64,000 nt of DNA from Ectobius pallidus (lineage: Eukaryota; Arthropoda; Insecta; Blattodea; Ectobiidae): assembly GCA_964059195.1 (NCBI GenBank), contig CAXKWD010000006.1, positions 173,970,825 through 174,034,824 of the forward strand, given 5' to 3'. Each line of letters begins with the position of its first letter. The stretch's first letter is position 1. Both the position numbers and the translations under genes were made by a program. A model generated the notes under the pieces. It made no database searches. It saw nothing but the letters and a program-made list of their open reading frames with translations, and was not told where the DNA came from. Positions 10,185-22,268 of the stretch are shown one piece after another.

Positions 10185-12311
10185 ATAGCTGAACACTTGC
10201 TATATCTGTTGCAATAAATATTTCCATGAAATTTTGTTTTGTTTCTGTAAACGGCCCTAGGGAAACTTATTTTATGGACGTGCCTCATATTAACTGCTGA
10301 CGTAGGGAAGATTTTAAGTGCATTAAGGATTTCCTCAAAATCGTATTGTAATGCAGATGATTTCTAGAAGACTGAAGTAGTTTTTGTTGAGGCCCGCATT
10401 TCTTCCCACCACCAATCAAAAAAGCTAAAGAAACGACAGTAAAGAATGTGTTATAAAAATTTAAAGAAAAGGTAATTTGCACTTATATCTGACGCTGATA
10501 CGATGTAGTTATGACCTTGGTGAACAATAAGTTAGATATTATTTATAATAGAGTCGTGGATTGTACAGGAGATATAAAATTAATTCTGTACGGATACAAT
10601 GGGACTGATTGTCCACACGAGATAGCGAACATACGGGCAAGTTGTCTAACAGTCAGGCGACAAGTGTTTCTGCGAACAGATCATCTAACTTCCGATGTCT
10701 TTTACTGACGCTAATTTTCTTTCTTCTTACGTCATACAATGAAAGACAGACATTAAGAAAATAAAAGGGATGATGGAAAAATATCTTGGGATTGTAATTT
10801 ACACGTTTGCCAGTGAGTTATCATCAAGTTGTCATCTTTAACGCCGAATGCATCGGATATCCACAACTTAAAATATGCAGCATTCATGCACCGTCAAATG
10901 ACCAGATATGCAGAATGCTAAAAGTCATTTTAAATTGTTGATAGTCAACTTCGTGCGTTTATCATAGGTAATCCCATTAAAGTTTAGAGTTTATCTGATG
11001 AAACTCGTAAACTCGAGTTGGATTTCTTAAGACTATTCCATGAAGAAAAATGTAACAGATTATACAAATAATAATTACTTTCGTGCTTTGTTGTATAAAA
11101 ACTAAACTAACAGCTGCGAGATCACGGCATCAACCGTCCGTGAATCGATTCGAGTTACCATGTTAAGACCAGTGCTACCAATGGTGCATATAAGACATAG
11201 TTAACTTAATTCAGGTAAGCTAACAGCAGAACAGAATAAAAGCATACCAACTGGCTTGCACCGAATCGAAATTGTGTTTTTAATCAGTGTATAGGTAGGG
11301 GAAAAATGGGCCGACTCTTGTAGCTGATTTCAGAGCCTTGTGATACGTAAATAAATGCAAGAGATGTAACGGAAACGTTTGTTTTCACAAGCAATGCAAA
11401 TTACGTGTAATTAGGCTATTTCTCAATTAAAGCAATTTATCGGCTGGTAGAACACATGTCAATACATTCCCTGCTAACCTGTGATGCCGCTAGGCATGCG
11501 CAGTGGCTCATATCGGCAACTTAGATATTTTATTGGTCCGCTTTTTTTCTCCCCTATCTGCAAATAAGTTATGTTGTATAAAATAATGTGTTTTTATTCT
11601 GTTCACTGGCAGCATGTGACATATTAATAATCGCAAGTTGATGCCTTACGTGTCCAGTAACTAGTTGATGTTTTATCAGATAAAATTGCATCCTTGTGAT
11701 CCGAGGAAGGATATGATAAGATAAACATTCATGATTGGTCTATATCCGAGGAATTCCTAAACGTTATTGGAACTTACAAAGGTAGGGAATTCTTTGGTCC
11801 CTTAAATTGACTTACATAAGTTTAATTAAGCTGGGCGTGACATATCCTGTTTCATCTCCCACGTGACATCCAAAACAATCGGATTTGCATTTCGGGGCAC
11901 CTCGCCCCAACTGTCCCAAATTATCATTTCCTCATTACATCGCCATACGTCACTTTGCTGCCCACTGCTGTCAAACTTCCTACAGGGTGTTCTTTAAAGA
12001 AGTCATCATTCGTCCTATCAATCCAGCTTTACAATTTAAAACTTAAAATAACAACAGAAATGAGATTGTTTTGTCTACAAATTAGGTAAAAGTTTATTTT
12101 AAAAGTGAAACACTTTTTTTTAACATACCAAGAGAGTTTTGGATGTACAGTTCAATTAATGGAAGCAGAAATAAATAATTTGTCGTCTTGTTTGGTACAG
12201 AGACAACGGCCATATTGATTGCATGTCACATAGTGACATAGTATTGTCTTAATCTTGAAATGAAATTCACACAGTTTACTTTTACTATATCTTTTAACTG
12301 GATCATCATGG
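10185..12311. other. No gene recognised in 2.1 kb of intron 1
   Basis: Mostly unique-looking AT-rich DNA. A stretch near 10975-11070 resembles 30940-31040. No frame or splice pattern suggests an exon. Confidence 0.4.
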
Positions 12312-12320
12312 ACGTTGCCC

Positions 12321-12638
12321 ACTAAAACTAAACTCCGTGGCACTGCATCCCTGAAGGGACTTGGCCTACCACCCGACCGCTGCGTCATCTACCTATAGGC
12401 AGATGACAGGATTGGGGGGCATGTGGTCAGCATGCCAACACCCACGGCCGTTCATGGTGGTTTTCATGACCGGAGCCGCTACTTCTCTATCAAGTAGCTC
12501 CTCAATTTGAATCACGAGGCTGAGTGCACCCCTTCCAGATCTCCCTACCTCAGAAAAATCCGAGGTGGTACCGGGGATCGAACCCGGGCCGACGGATCTG
12601 TAGTGAGCGACGCTAACCACAAGACCACGCCGGCGGTC
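12321..12638 (-). mobile_element. SINE family B (tRNA-derived) with 9-bp target duplication
   Basis: The minus strand begins with a tRNA-like head (GTGGTCTTGTGGTTAGCGTC, then GGGTTCGATCCCCGG), followed by a body ending CACGGAGTTTAG. ACGTTGCCC is duplicated at 12312-12320 and 12639-12647. Confidence 0.8.
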
Positions 12639-13227
12639 ACGTTGCCCTAGTGCAGATATTTTGATCATTACTCCTAGATTATAAAACTGACAATTTTTTG
12701 GGACTTTTTTTGGTCATTTTTCCCATTTTCATTTTAGGTCATTTTTAGAATTCAATGTCATTATTTCGTCATTTTTGGTCATTTTACGGCCTTTTTTGGT
12801 CATTTACGGTCTTTCCTCCTATATTTCATATTTTTAAGCGATTTTTAAAAACATAAAGTCATTATTTTCTCATTTTATGTTTCTCGCATTTATAGAATTT
12901 TTGTGCATTTACTTGCATTGAATATAATCAGAACTCTAAACAATCATAAATAAAATCAGGTAAACTGATGTAAAAAAGTGCCAGTATGTTTTTGTTTAAT
13001 CAGTTATGACTGCAATTATGATATGCAGAATATGTTTTTTTTTAAATTCATTTCCAAGTTAATCTCCAGATTTATTCATTAAGCAGTGCTTACGAAAGAA
13101 CAAAGGTCTAGTTTTTTTTAATCAGATTAAAATCTTCCAGCATCAGCTGAACTGTACAGATTTGTGATATCTTGACAATCGCACACTCACATAAAAATAC
13201 GAAAAAGAAAGTGAATTTCTCTCGTTT

Positions 13228-13300
13228 CGGGATTTGAACCATGGAACTCCATAATGTGAGGCCAAAACGTTACCATCTCGGTCAACTGGGTCAGTTTAAC
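13228..13300 (-). mobile_element. SINE family A head only
   Basis: Only the tRNA-like part is visible (GGATTTGAACCATGGAAC and ACGTTACCATCTCGG). It lies inside a TIR element. Confidence 0.5.
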
Positions 13301-13742
13301 GGTCTAGTTGGATAAGCGCATGTAAAACATTAGTGCTTTTGGTCATAGCTATCTCTATTTTAATTTCCAAAGCCGTATAATATAACAGTAAAACAATTGA
13401 CTATGTTATCATGATAACTGATTCTCTTTTTTTTATATAAATTCTTTCGAATACGTATATTATCATAAAATAGGCACCAAATTGAGCATTACTCCGAAAC
13501 AGGTGAACCGATTTCATCCAATATCAATAGACGTCTTCCCATGAATACTATAAATGTGTATACCAAATTTCATAAAAATCCGGTAAAGCGTATTTGAGTT
13601 ACCGCGTCTTTAAAATAGACACTAAATTGGGTTTTACTCCGGTACCGGTCAACAGATTAGGTTCAAATTTAACAGAGTACTTTTCATGGACGTCATAAAT
13701 GCGTATACCAAGTTTAATGGAAATCCGATACAGCGTGTTTGA

Positions 13743-13777
13743 ATTATGGCGCCTTTCTATTAGAAAGGCGCCATAAT
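13743..13777. repeat. Perfect 17-bp-arm palindrome
   Basis: ATTATGGCGCCTTTCTA, one T, then the exact reverse complement. It sits between two repeat units of the TIR element and enlarges the spacer. No matching palindrome was seen in the other copies. Confidence 0.9.
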
Positions 13778-14635
13778 CTATTAAAATAGGCACTAAATTG
13801 GGCATTACTCCGGTACCGCTGAACCGATTTGGTTCAATATCAATAGGGTTCTTCCCATTGACATTATAAATGTGTTTTCTAAGTTTCATGAAAATCCGAA
13901 AAAGCGTATTTGAGTTAGAGCGCGTACAGACACACGGACGGACGGACGGACAGACAGACAGACGGACAGACATTTTTCGTCCCCCACACAATCTCATAAA
14001 GTACCATACTGGCACTTAATAAATAAATCTTGTTATAATTTTAATTTGGATACAGAAAGACGGTGTTTGCTATTTGGATTTAACCGTATGTACCAATTAA
14101 CTAATTACAAGCCTATAATTAATTCGGCCAACAACATAAATGTAGAATAGACACAAATCTGATGAATAAACTAGTATTTTCATACAAATTGTTTGGTCAT
14201 TTCCTTAGTTTTTGGAAAATTCTTTTGTATTTTTACAGTCATTGTACAGCTCATTTTTTAAGTATTTTAGGTAATCAAAATTCGGGTCCTGGTAATTACT
14301 ATTATTATGTTTACTGCGCATGTCTCTGATAGGTAATTCATGCAACAGCCCGCAGAATAAGGTAGCCTACAAGAAATAAACTATGGTCCTAATCATTATG
14401 TTAACTGTTTTCTGTGTAGTCCGGGATGAGTTTGTACCTAGGGTATATTGTGTGAGGAATGGAGTCTAGCGCATTTAATTTATTTGGCGATTTTAACGTA
14501 AGCTTATACCTCAATGCCGTACCTTATCAACTGGACGAACTATGGCACTTTGCCTAGGTACTCATTCCTACGTAGTAGGAGTGAAAGAAGATATTCTCAA
14601 TTCCATTCCAATTCCGAAGTCAATTTTTTTTTTAT

Positions 14636-14938
14636 TTTTTTAATTCAGCTGTGTTTATTCTTTTAGCTGCGAGGCTATATGAGGAGTTTGGGATCTGTGT
14701 ATATACAGTAGGGTAGGCCATGGAACTATTGATTGTCAATTGTTTCTATTATCGGTGTATTTTTATGGAGTAAATTTCAGCTGATATTCATTTAAATGGA
14801 TATGATACAGGATGAAATGGTGAGGATGATTCATGGTATGTAAATATCCAATTCAGCATTTGCCTTGACGATTGAGGAAACCATGAAAAAACCCATGTGA
14901 AATTGGCCGGCCACGGGATTTGAACCTGGGACCTCCCG
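14636..14938 (-). mobile_element. SINE family A, 5' truncated
   Basis: Body and B box are present. The A-box side is lost at 14938. Confidence 0.75.
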
Positions 14939-15348
14939 ATGTAACATATTGTCTTTATCGTAGAATAAAGAAATTAATATTTGTAGAAACATGATTTTAG
15001 CATAACAGTTATAAAAACCAAGATTTTCTCCTGGAGTCTACAAGGAAGACAAGGTGTTGTCCTTGTTTTTTGCTGATGGCGGGTGGATATTCTTTCTCAG
15101 GTAGCTGTGACTTCGCTTCCAATCAGGTCAGCGTCTCTAATCACTTAAACTGTAATTAAGGACCCGAGTGGTTATGTGTGTTGCACCAAATTAAATTAAT
15201 CACAAGATATAGATAACCAGCCTACTCTAATAAGCTCTTACAATTTACTGCCTTTATTTTTTTATTTTTCTACCCATACCACGTGGGGCTAATAACATAC
15301 TCTAAAAATATGTTCCACTATAAATTACATCAATAATAGTAATAATAA

Positions 15349-15653
15349 TAACAAACTAAACTCCGTGGCGCTACAACCCTGAAGGGAAAAGGCCTACAAC
15401 TGCGTCATCGACCATAGGGAAATGGGAGTATTGGGGGCAATGGTCAGCATGCCGACACCCACAGCCGTTAATGGTGGTTTCCATGACCGGAGCCGTTACT
15501 TATCCATCAAGTAGCTGCTCGATTTGAATCACGAGGCTGAGTGCACCCCGTTCCAGACCCCTTTACCTTAGAAAAATCCGAGGTGATACCGGGGATCGAA
15601 CCCTAGCCTACGTATCTGTAGTCAGTGACGCTAACCACAAGATCACGCAGGTG
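15349..15653 (-). mobile_element. SINE family B
   Basis: Same layout as 12321 with more substitutions and a short deletion in the body. Confidence 0.75.
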
Positions 15654-15656
15654 GAC

Positions 15657-15688
<32 letters not shown>

Positions 15689-15726
15689 TAACAATAATTT
15701 TTTATTAAGGAATATTCCACAATACA

Positions 15727-16080
15727 ATGGTTTTCCTTCATCCCACAACAATCTTCTGCCTCCATAAGTCCCTGTCCATAGCATCTTTTTCACTTAATCC
15801 TTTTCTCGCCATACTCCTTTTCACCCCATCCATCCAGCACTCTTTGGGCTTCCCTCTCCTTCTTTTTACTTCTACTTTCCAATCCAAAATTTTCTTGGGT
15901 ATTCTATCCTCTTTCATTCTGAGTACATGTCCAAACCATCTAAAGCGTCTTTCTTCTACAATTTCCAAAATATTATTTTCAACTTGCATTATTTCCCTTA
16001 TTCTATTATTCCGAATTTTTTCTTTTCTGGATTTTCTTGCTGAAAGCCTCCAAAAATCCATTTCTAATACCATTATTTTG
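15727..16080 (-). pseudogene. LINE 3' end of a different family (RT tail ORF)
   Basis: An uninterrupted 111-codon minus-strand frame (15738-16073) contains RRFRWFGHVLRMKEDRIPKK and KRRRGKPKECWMDGVKR. This is the WFGHVxRM...RRGxPxxxWxD tail common to many non-LTR retrotransposon ORF2 proteins. The family is distinct from the LINE at 4190. The element's 3' side runs into an (ATT)n tract at 15658-15690, probably its tail. 5'-truncated, so no catalytic RT core. Confidence 0.75.
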
Positions 16081-16087
16081 CTTGCTT

Positions 16088-16432
16088 GTTGTCTAGTTAT
16101 GGAAGTGTGTATAATAAATCACGGAGAATGAAATGGGCAGGACATGTTGCGCGCATGGGGGAGAAAAGTCATATCTCAAAGTACTGACTGGGAGACCCGA
16201 AGATCTAGACGTAGGTGGGAGGACACTATTAGGATGGATTTAAGGGAAGTAGGATTTGCTAGGGATGGTTGGATGAAGTTAGCACAGAATAGGGTTGAAT
16301 GGCGGGTTCAGGTAAGCGCGGCAATGAACCTTCGGGTTCCGTAAAATAGATAATAGTCCTTTTGCTTGCTGAGGAATTGTCTATTGCCATTGAGTAAGTA
16401 AGTAAGTATGTATGTATGTAAGTAAGGAGAAT
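16088..16432 (+). pseudogene. LINE 3' end fragment with GTAA-type tail
   Basis: Encodes RMKWAGHVARMGEKSHIS-like, RRRWEDTIRMDLREVGFARD and WRVQVSAAMNLRVP, the terminal part of the same LINE family as 4190. It ends in (AAGT)/(ATGT) repeats at 16396-16428. It abuts the minus-strand LINE at 15727-16080 tail to tail. Confidence 0.75.
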
Positions 16433-16509
16433 TAGCAGAAGAAGAATTTAATCCTTGCATGAGACTCAATATGTTGTCATGAGAACTGACTTGCACTTGA
16501 TAAATTCTG

Positions 16510-16725
16510 TCTAATATATTACCATAGTTGGGCATTACTCCGGTACCGGGGAACCGATTTAATCCAAAATCAATAGGCTTCTTCCCATGGACGTCATAAA
16601 TGCGTATACCAAGTTTCATGAAAACCTGATAAAACGTATTCAAGTTATCGCGTACAGACACGGACGGACAGATAGACATTTTTCCGTTCACCAAGCAATC
16701 TTATAAAATACCATCCTGGCACTTT
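16510..16725 (-). mobile_element. TIR element (GTGCCAGTATG family), partial
   Basis: One repeat unit and one terminus (CATCCTGGCACTT). The rest is missing. Confidence 0.6.
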
Positions 16726-17280
16726 GTTTTTTATAATTTTACCCTATTTCATTTGTCTGCATAATCTTTTCTTCGGTGGTAGGCCTACGCGTATCATGAG
16801 TTGAGATCCTTGCTACCTGGCTGTAATATCACTTAATGGAAAACTTTACAGGAGTAGGGCTGTATTTAACAGGAGCTATGGAAACTGGGTCAGCAGAAAT
16901 TGATAGCTTTTAATACAACTTGTTATCAACAATCAGTTCTTGATTGAGTTCCGATCATGATGGAGGGCGCAGATAGGGAAAGGGTTTCCAAGGGTCGCAA
17001 GGGAAAGTGTGGCTGAGCCCTTCAAGGTCACGCAAGCTTTGTATGAAGTCTACATAATCCATGTGAGGCTTTCTCTTAAACACAGGCTATTATGTCCATG
17101 CGTATGATTGATGATGTCTGTGAGTGTTTGTGTGTCAGGTTTAAACGTTTTTATGTCCACACTGTATGTACAGCGTCCTTAATTAGTGCCCTGTAAAAAG
17201 TAGTTCCAGCCGCATCACGAGATATAGTCCTAACAAGAAATACTATCAACATTAGTAGGTTATGAACTTTTACAACAACG
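16726..17280. other. No gene recognised
   Basis: Unique-looking sequence with a TG-rich patch at 17100-17140. No coding frame. Confidence 0.4.
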
Positions 17281-17460
17281 GAATAGATATGTCTACCATG
17301 TCCGGTATTCATAGCCACAATAAGTCGTACTTATATCCAAGTCGAACTTAAATCTCGTCTTAAGTTGAATTTCTGGCACAAACAAGTCGTACTTATGACG
17401 TAGTTACTTTATAAAGTGAGACTTGACCAATTCGAACTTATTGCTATTCATAGTCACTAA
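17280..17460. mobile_element. Possible MITE with inverted ends
   Basis: GTATTCATAGCCACAATAAG at 17306 and its rough inverse near 17441 (CTTATTGCTATTCATAGTCA) enclose AAGTCGTACTTAT and AAGTCGAACTTAA repeats. Borders are imprecise. Confidence 0.4.
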
Positions 17461-17535
17461 AGTACGCATTATTTGTAGAATTTTAACGGTAATCAATATT
17501 AATTAAAAAGATAAAATTATATAGGCTATATATAA

Positions 17536-17537
<2 letters not shown>

Positions 17538-17580
<43 letters not shown>
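17538..17580. repeat. (AT)n microsatellite
   Basis: An uninterrupted run of about 20 AT units. Confidence 0.85.
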
Positions 17581-17581
<1 letters not shown>

Positions 17582-17772
17582 ATTTTGTACTATAAATTTG
17601 TACAATAACACGAAAAAAAGTTCCCTCCCCAACCACGATCCTTTTAACAGGCAGTGTTCGAAACAAGGAAATTACTTTAGAAAGGGAGCACAAATGGGAC
17701 ACCCTGTATATTTTATGTATTTATGGATATGTATATAGGCGTATATATATAAATCATACATTTGTGTTTATA

Positions 17773-18142
17773 TCCCTATAATATAAAGCCACATGGCTGA
17801 CTGACTGACTGACTGACTCACTCACTCACTCACTCACTCACTCACTCACTGACAATCCAAATGAGCTAGAAACTTGAAATTTGGTACACATATAGCTTTT
17901 AGGCTGTAAACCATAGGACAGTTCCAAAAAGTTTAATTTTTAGCCCTAAAATCCCCTATGGCAAAGTATTAACAGAAAAGTGTTCACATAGGGATCTGAA
18001 AGGTAATAGCCAATACAGCAGAGTAAATACATGCACTCTATCTCCCATAGATTAAAAAAAAAAAAAACTTTCCCGAGAACCTCAGCGGGGGTTTGGGGGC
18101 CGAGCCCCCAATGAGCGAAGGGAGTACACATTATATAGGCCT
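17773..18142 (+). mobile_element. Helitron-like element of a third type
   Basis: Starts TCCCTATAATATAAAGCC with a (GACT)/(CTCA) repeat (17794-17849) and contains GAAATTTGGTACACA. Near the end is an 8-bp-stem hairpin TTGGGGGCCGAGCCCCCAA (18095-18113). The layout copies the Helitrons above, but the exact 3' terminus is unclear. Confidence 0.45.
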
Positions 18143-18154
18143 AAGTTTACTTAC

Positions 18155-18636
18155 TTTTTTGCACTCCTTAGCTAGTAAGTGTTTCTTACGACAGTTGTTT
18201 ACATGGCTCGTAACTTGACATTACCACACGCAATCTTGTTGCTAGGGGCGACGGGCGGAAAGTGAATTGTTGCTAGGGGCGACGGGCGGAAAGTTACTTT
18301 ACCGCCCGCAAATGCTTATTTGCGAGCAGAAATGACCAAGGCCTCCCCGCTTTATAAATATTCGGTTGCCATAAACAATAACAAATGCGAATCCCTTTCT
18401 GAAATAAGCACCATTCTTCAAGTCTGTATTTACATAATATTTTCAGGTAATATCACAATTAATATAATTAAATTGATATAAGTAACCGTCGTGCAAAAAA
18501 TAGCATGCAACACACGGACCGTAAAGGCATTTACGGGTCTCGAAAACTTAAAAACCCTCGGCTGCGCCTCGGGTTTTCAATCTGTTTCCTCGACCCGTAA
18601 ACGTGCCTTTCCGCCCTTGTGTCGCAATATACTATT
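18155..18636 (+). mobile_element. 482-bp foldback element, copy 2
   Basis: Same length and, as read by eye, same sequence as 1100-1581, but with different DNA immediately outside both boundaries. That defines the unit ends as TTTTTTGCAC and ACTATT. It lies just downstream of a Helitron-like element ending near 18140. Confidence 0.75.
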
Positions 18637-19440
18637 CAGTTAACAGTGATTTTGAAGTCTAGAGACAATGAAATCAAGACTAGGCTATGTGTATATTTTC
18701 CGGAAGTTGCTTCAAGGATAACGTTGGAATGCTTTCTTCGAAATCTAGCCAAAAGTGAAAGTTTCAGAGGTTTTCTTTCAAAGGTATATTAATGTCATAG
18801 CCCACTGTATTTAAGTCACATCTGTCTTTGGATGCCTTGCATAACGCCTATATATTAGATTCTGTACATTAATTTTATACTGTAACACACACAAAAAAAA
18901 CTTTTTTTTTATTCAACAACGATTCTCCCTTACAGCACAGTGTTTGAAACTTTGGAAAGGGAGCACAAGTGGAACACCCGGTACAGTGAGTACAGCTGTG
19001 TGCAGCCCACCTGTCATGACAGCTGTCGCACGATTTCATCTGTCACAACATGCAGGCGCTGTTACAAGTTTATTGGCACATGCAGTACAGTACTGGAGTA
19101 GGCCTACATATTCACATGAGGATATGTACATAGTACATTATACATCAAAATAACAAATTTAAATTAAATAAAACCAGGGGTATTGCATTATAGCTTACAA
19201 TAATTTATTATGAGCCAATTTACACAATATTGCAAAGTATTAAAATCAGGCCTGAAGTTTGCAAGCTTACTGTGTGAAAGACTGGATTTTTTCTACACTT
19301 TTTATTAAAATAATTTAATAAGTTAAAAATTCTTAAGTTAGGTATTGTAATTTCACTTTATTCACAAGGACATTAGTAACCAGTAGTTAATTATAACTAT
19401 TGTACCTATGAAGGTAATGGTAACGAGTATCTTCTTTTTT
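18637..19440. other. No gene recognised
   Basis: Contains GGGAGCACAAGTGGAACACC, a variant of GGGAGCACAAATGGGACACC at 17686, so part is a decayed transposon end. Confidence 0.4.
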
Positions 19441-20325
19441 TAAGTACCAGTTTGGTACTTTATGAGATTGTGTGGGGGACGGAAAAATGTCTGTCTGTCC
19501 GTGTGTTTGTACGCGCCATAACTCAAATACGCTTTATCGGATTTTCATGAAACTTGGAAAACTCATTTATAATGTCCATGGGAAGAACCCTATTGATATT
19601 GAATCAAATCGGTTCACCGGTACCGGAGTAATGCCCAATTTAGTGCCTGTTTTAAAGACGCGGTAACTCAAATACGCTTTATCGGATTTTCATGAAACTT
19701 GGCATTCGCATTTATAATGTCCATGGGAAGACGTTTATTGATATTGGACCAAATCGGTTCACCGGTACCGGAGTAATGCCCAATTTAGTGCCTATTTAAT
19801 GGTAATATATTATTAAGAATTTAACAAATGCAAATCTGTTATCCTGACAACATATCCTTTTACACTCTTCATATACGGCTTTGGAATAGTTAGCCATGAC
19901 ACATCTCTTCGCATTTAAGCTGAGACGTACGGTGATAATAACGAAGTAAATTGGAAGATTTGATTATCAAACTATTCAGAGTTTATTTCGTTCATCAAGT
20001 TGAATACTGTTATATACAGAAGATATAGACTCTGAAATAATTAGGCCTGCATACATTAAGTGGAGTTTTTGGCCAGTGTATTTTGTCAAATCCTGACATA
20101 TTTTAAGAATTTCTTATATCAGTGTACATGTGTTTGAATTAAGTTAAGTATCAAACTTTAGACCTTTGTTCTTCCGTAAGTCCTGCTTAATGAATCGATC
20201 TGAAGCTCAACTCGGAAATCGATAACAAAAATAACTTATTCTTTGCAAATGATAATTCCAATTAACCTTTACTGATTAAACAAAAGCATACTGGCACTTT
20301 GTTACATCAGTTTACCTGATTTTAT
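19441..20325 (+). mobile_element. TIR element (GTGCCAGTATG family)
   Basis: Starts AAGTACCAGTTTGGTACTTT and ends CATACTGGCACTTTGTTACA then TCAGTTTACCTGATTTTA. Two direct units start at 19519 and 19664 (period 145), each with CCGGTACCGG. Confidence 0.75.
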
Positions 20326-20327
20326 TA

Positions 20328-20690
20328 TTATTTTTAATTCAGCTGTGTTTATACTCCTTTTAGCTGCGAGGCTATATCAGGAGTTCGGGATGTGTGTCTA
20401 TACCATGGGTGCGCATCTGTGGCACATCGTGTCACTGTGCGGTAAGGGAATTTCTCCCACTACAGTCGCCCTTGACGTCAGCATAAAGCAGTTTCGACGT
20501 GACACTGAACATGAAGAACAGGTTTCTTACGTTACAGCAAGGGATGGGGACTAAAACGTTTCCCCTCAGTTGCTCACCTATGGTCTATGCAGTAGGGTAG
20601 GCCATGGAACTATTGCTTGTCAATTGTTTCTATTGTCGGTGTATTTTGATGGAGTAAATTTCAACTGATATTAATACACCCCGTATATAA
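20328..20690 (-). mobile_element. SINE family A body interrupted by a hAT-like element
   Basis: The SINE body is split after GTCTATAC by 179 foreign bases and then resumes with the expected AGTAGGGTAGG. The tRNA-like head is missing. Confidence 0.75.
20404..20582. mobile_element. hAT-type MITE, 179 bp, inside a SINE
   Basis: Ends CATGGGTGCGCA and the inverse TGCTCACCTATG. The 8-bp flanks are GTCTATAC and GTCTATGC. Other SINE A copies show the uninterrupted site GTCTATACAGTAGGG. Confidence 0.8.
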
Positions 20691-22268
20691 TGGAAGCTAT
20701 GTGGTATTTTTAAAAAGAAACTTGTTCCTAATTAGAGTATAGCCTCATCAATCTTAAAAAGACTGCACGCAACTAAATGCGTAATATTCGCATTGAAGAT
20801 TGATTCATTTCAGTAAACACACGTTAGTTACAGTGGTGCCACCCATAGCGTGTAATTACCAGAAACAATTAGCTTAGGATGGGGGAAAATAAATCTATGC
20901 CACGGAGAGTGTAGCAAAAACCCTACTGGTCTGTTTACATAGCAATTAACTTGTTCGGTTTTTGTACTTTACTTTTAATAGACAGGAAATTTATGCGTTT
21001 CTGTTTGTAAAGATAATACTAAATTATACTTGATCCAAGATATGTAGGGAGCAAAAGTAAATAACAGAATTACCTTGACTAACTGTGTCCTGTCGTTTCA
21101 TTGGTTAATCGCACCAGCGCATATTTCACGATAGTGCGACAAGCTCAGTCAGATGTTTACTTCCATTCCGCATACATCGTAAGCTACAATTACACAGCCG
21201 AACAAAAAATAACTTTTTGTTTTGTGTCTCAGATATTTTACCGGATTTTGGCTATACTTAAGTGTGCTTATTCCAAATATGTAAACAGTTTTTTTCTCTA
21301 CCAGCTCTACTTTTATATAGATTTTATTCGTGAACTCTTAGTCTAGCGAAACAAAATCTTGCTTGGTAATATAACTAGTGAAGGTTCTTGACCATACTTT
21401 GGACACGTAGGACGAAAACTGTACGAAGTACAGAAAAACTAAAAGCTGGATTATTTTAGGGCCTCAAATTGACAGCTCATAAGTCATAAACGACCGTACA
21501 ATATGTGATAATATCAATTTCTTGAAAGACCCCATGTTATATTGTTATTGTAATGTTAATGTAATTTATGTATTTTAAAAATACATTTTTTCCGAACATG
21601 GGATTTGAACCCGGGACCTCAATTCCAGTCTTCTCGGAATCTATAACCCAGCCTTCCATACACAAAACTAGGTTTGGTCAAAGGTCTTTAATGAAGTGTG
21701 ATATACCAGATTTTGTTGAAGTTCTTTACTCCCATTATAGCAAGTGCGAGTGAGTTTAAAGAGCAGGATGTGACAGGTACAGCCAGACGGATGTGACGTA
21801 ATCAAGAACAAGGGCATCACCCTTTGCTCCACATGCAAAAACCCTCATTTCCGCTGCTAAACAGATGCACAGTGTCTGGAGTCTGGAGATGCAGCATCTG
21901 TGAGGGGTGGAATGAACTTTCATGTAAAGATATTCCAGTCACTATTAATTACAGCAAGGCACGGCCTCCTGGAATCCTTGTAACAGTGGGACAAGTGATA
22001 AATGAATAACAGAGCCCGTTTTCATAAAAATCTCAAATAATAATTACTGGAGAGCTTAATATACACACACATTATGTCTGCAGGCATTTTACACTGACGT
22101 GCGACTGACAATGGGGTATCCAATCAAAATATTTTTTTACTCCTGCTTACTAAATTGTATAATGTTGAGTAGGCCTATTATTAGTAATTTTCCTAAAAAA
22201 CGTTTAATCAAAGTTTAATTAAAGAAATGCTTGGAGTGCAATATTTGAAATTTTCACATAATAATAAG
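20691..22268. other. No gene recognised, one tRNA-like remnant
   Basis: GGATTTGAACCCGGGACCT at 21601-21619 is a B-box-like SINE or tRNA relic on the minus strand. Short frames at 21101 and 21824 have no family resemblance. Confidence 0.4.

Larger units (their letters stand above)
12950..14017 (-). mobile_element. TIR element (GTGCCAGTATG family)
   Basis: The minus strand opens AAGTGCCAGTATGGTAC and closes GTGCCAGTATG-inverse plus CAGTTTACCTGATTTTA. Inside are repeat units each holding TTTGAGTTA...GTTTCATGAAAATCC and the palindrome CCGGTACCGG. A SINE head at 13228 and a perfect palindrome at 13743 are also inside. Confidence 0.7.

Noticed and set aside
10022..10288. 88-codon minus-strand frame
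   Set aside because: Falls in the MITE with G/C runs and the flanking relic. No coding sense.
12560..12630. tRNA-like sequence with a good B box (also at 6755, 22870, 33005, 48930, 50700)
   Set aside because: Each belongs to a longer dispersed unit with a fixed body. They lack full cloverleaf pairing, so they are SINE heads and not tRNA genes.
13599..14015. A 138-codon minus-strand frame repeating NSNTL...GTGVMPNLV, with similar frames at 19472 and 28154
   Set aside because: The unit period in the clearest copy (145 bases) is not a multiple of three and frames break between units. The shared peptide follows from shared DNA, so I do not call it a protein.
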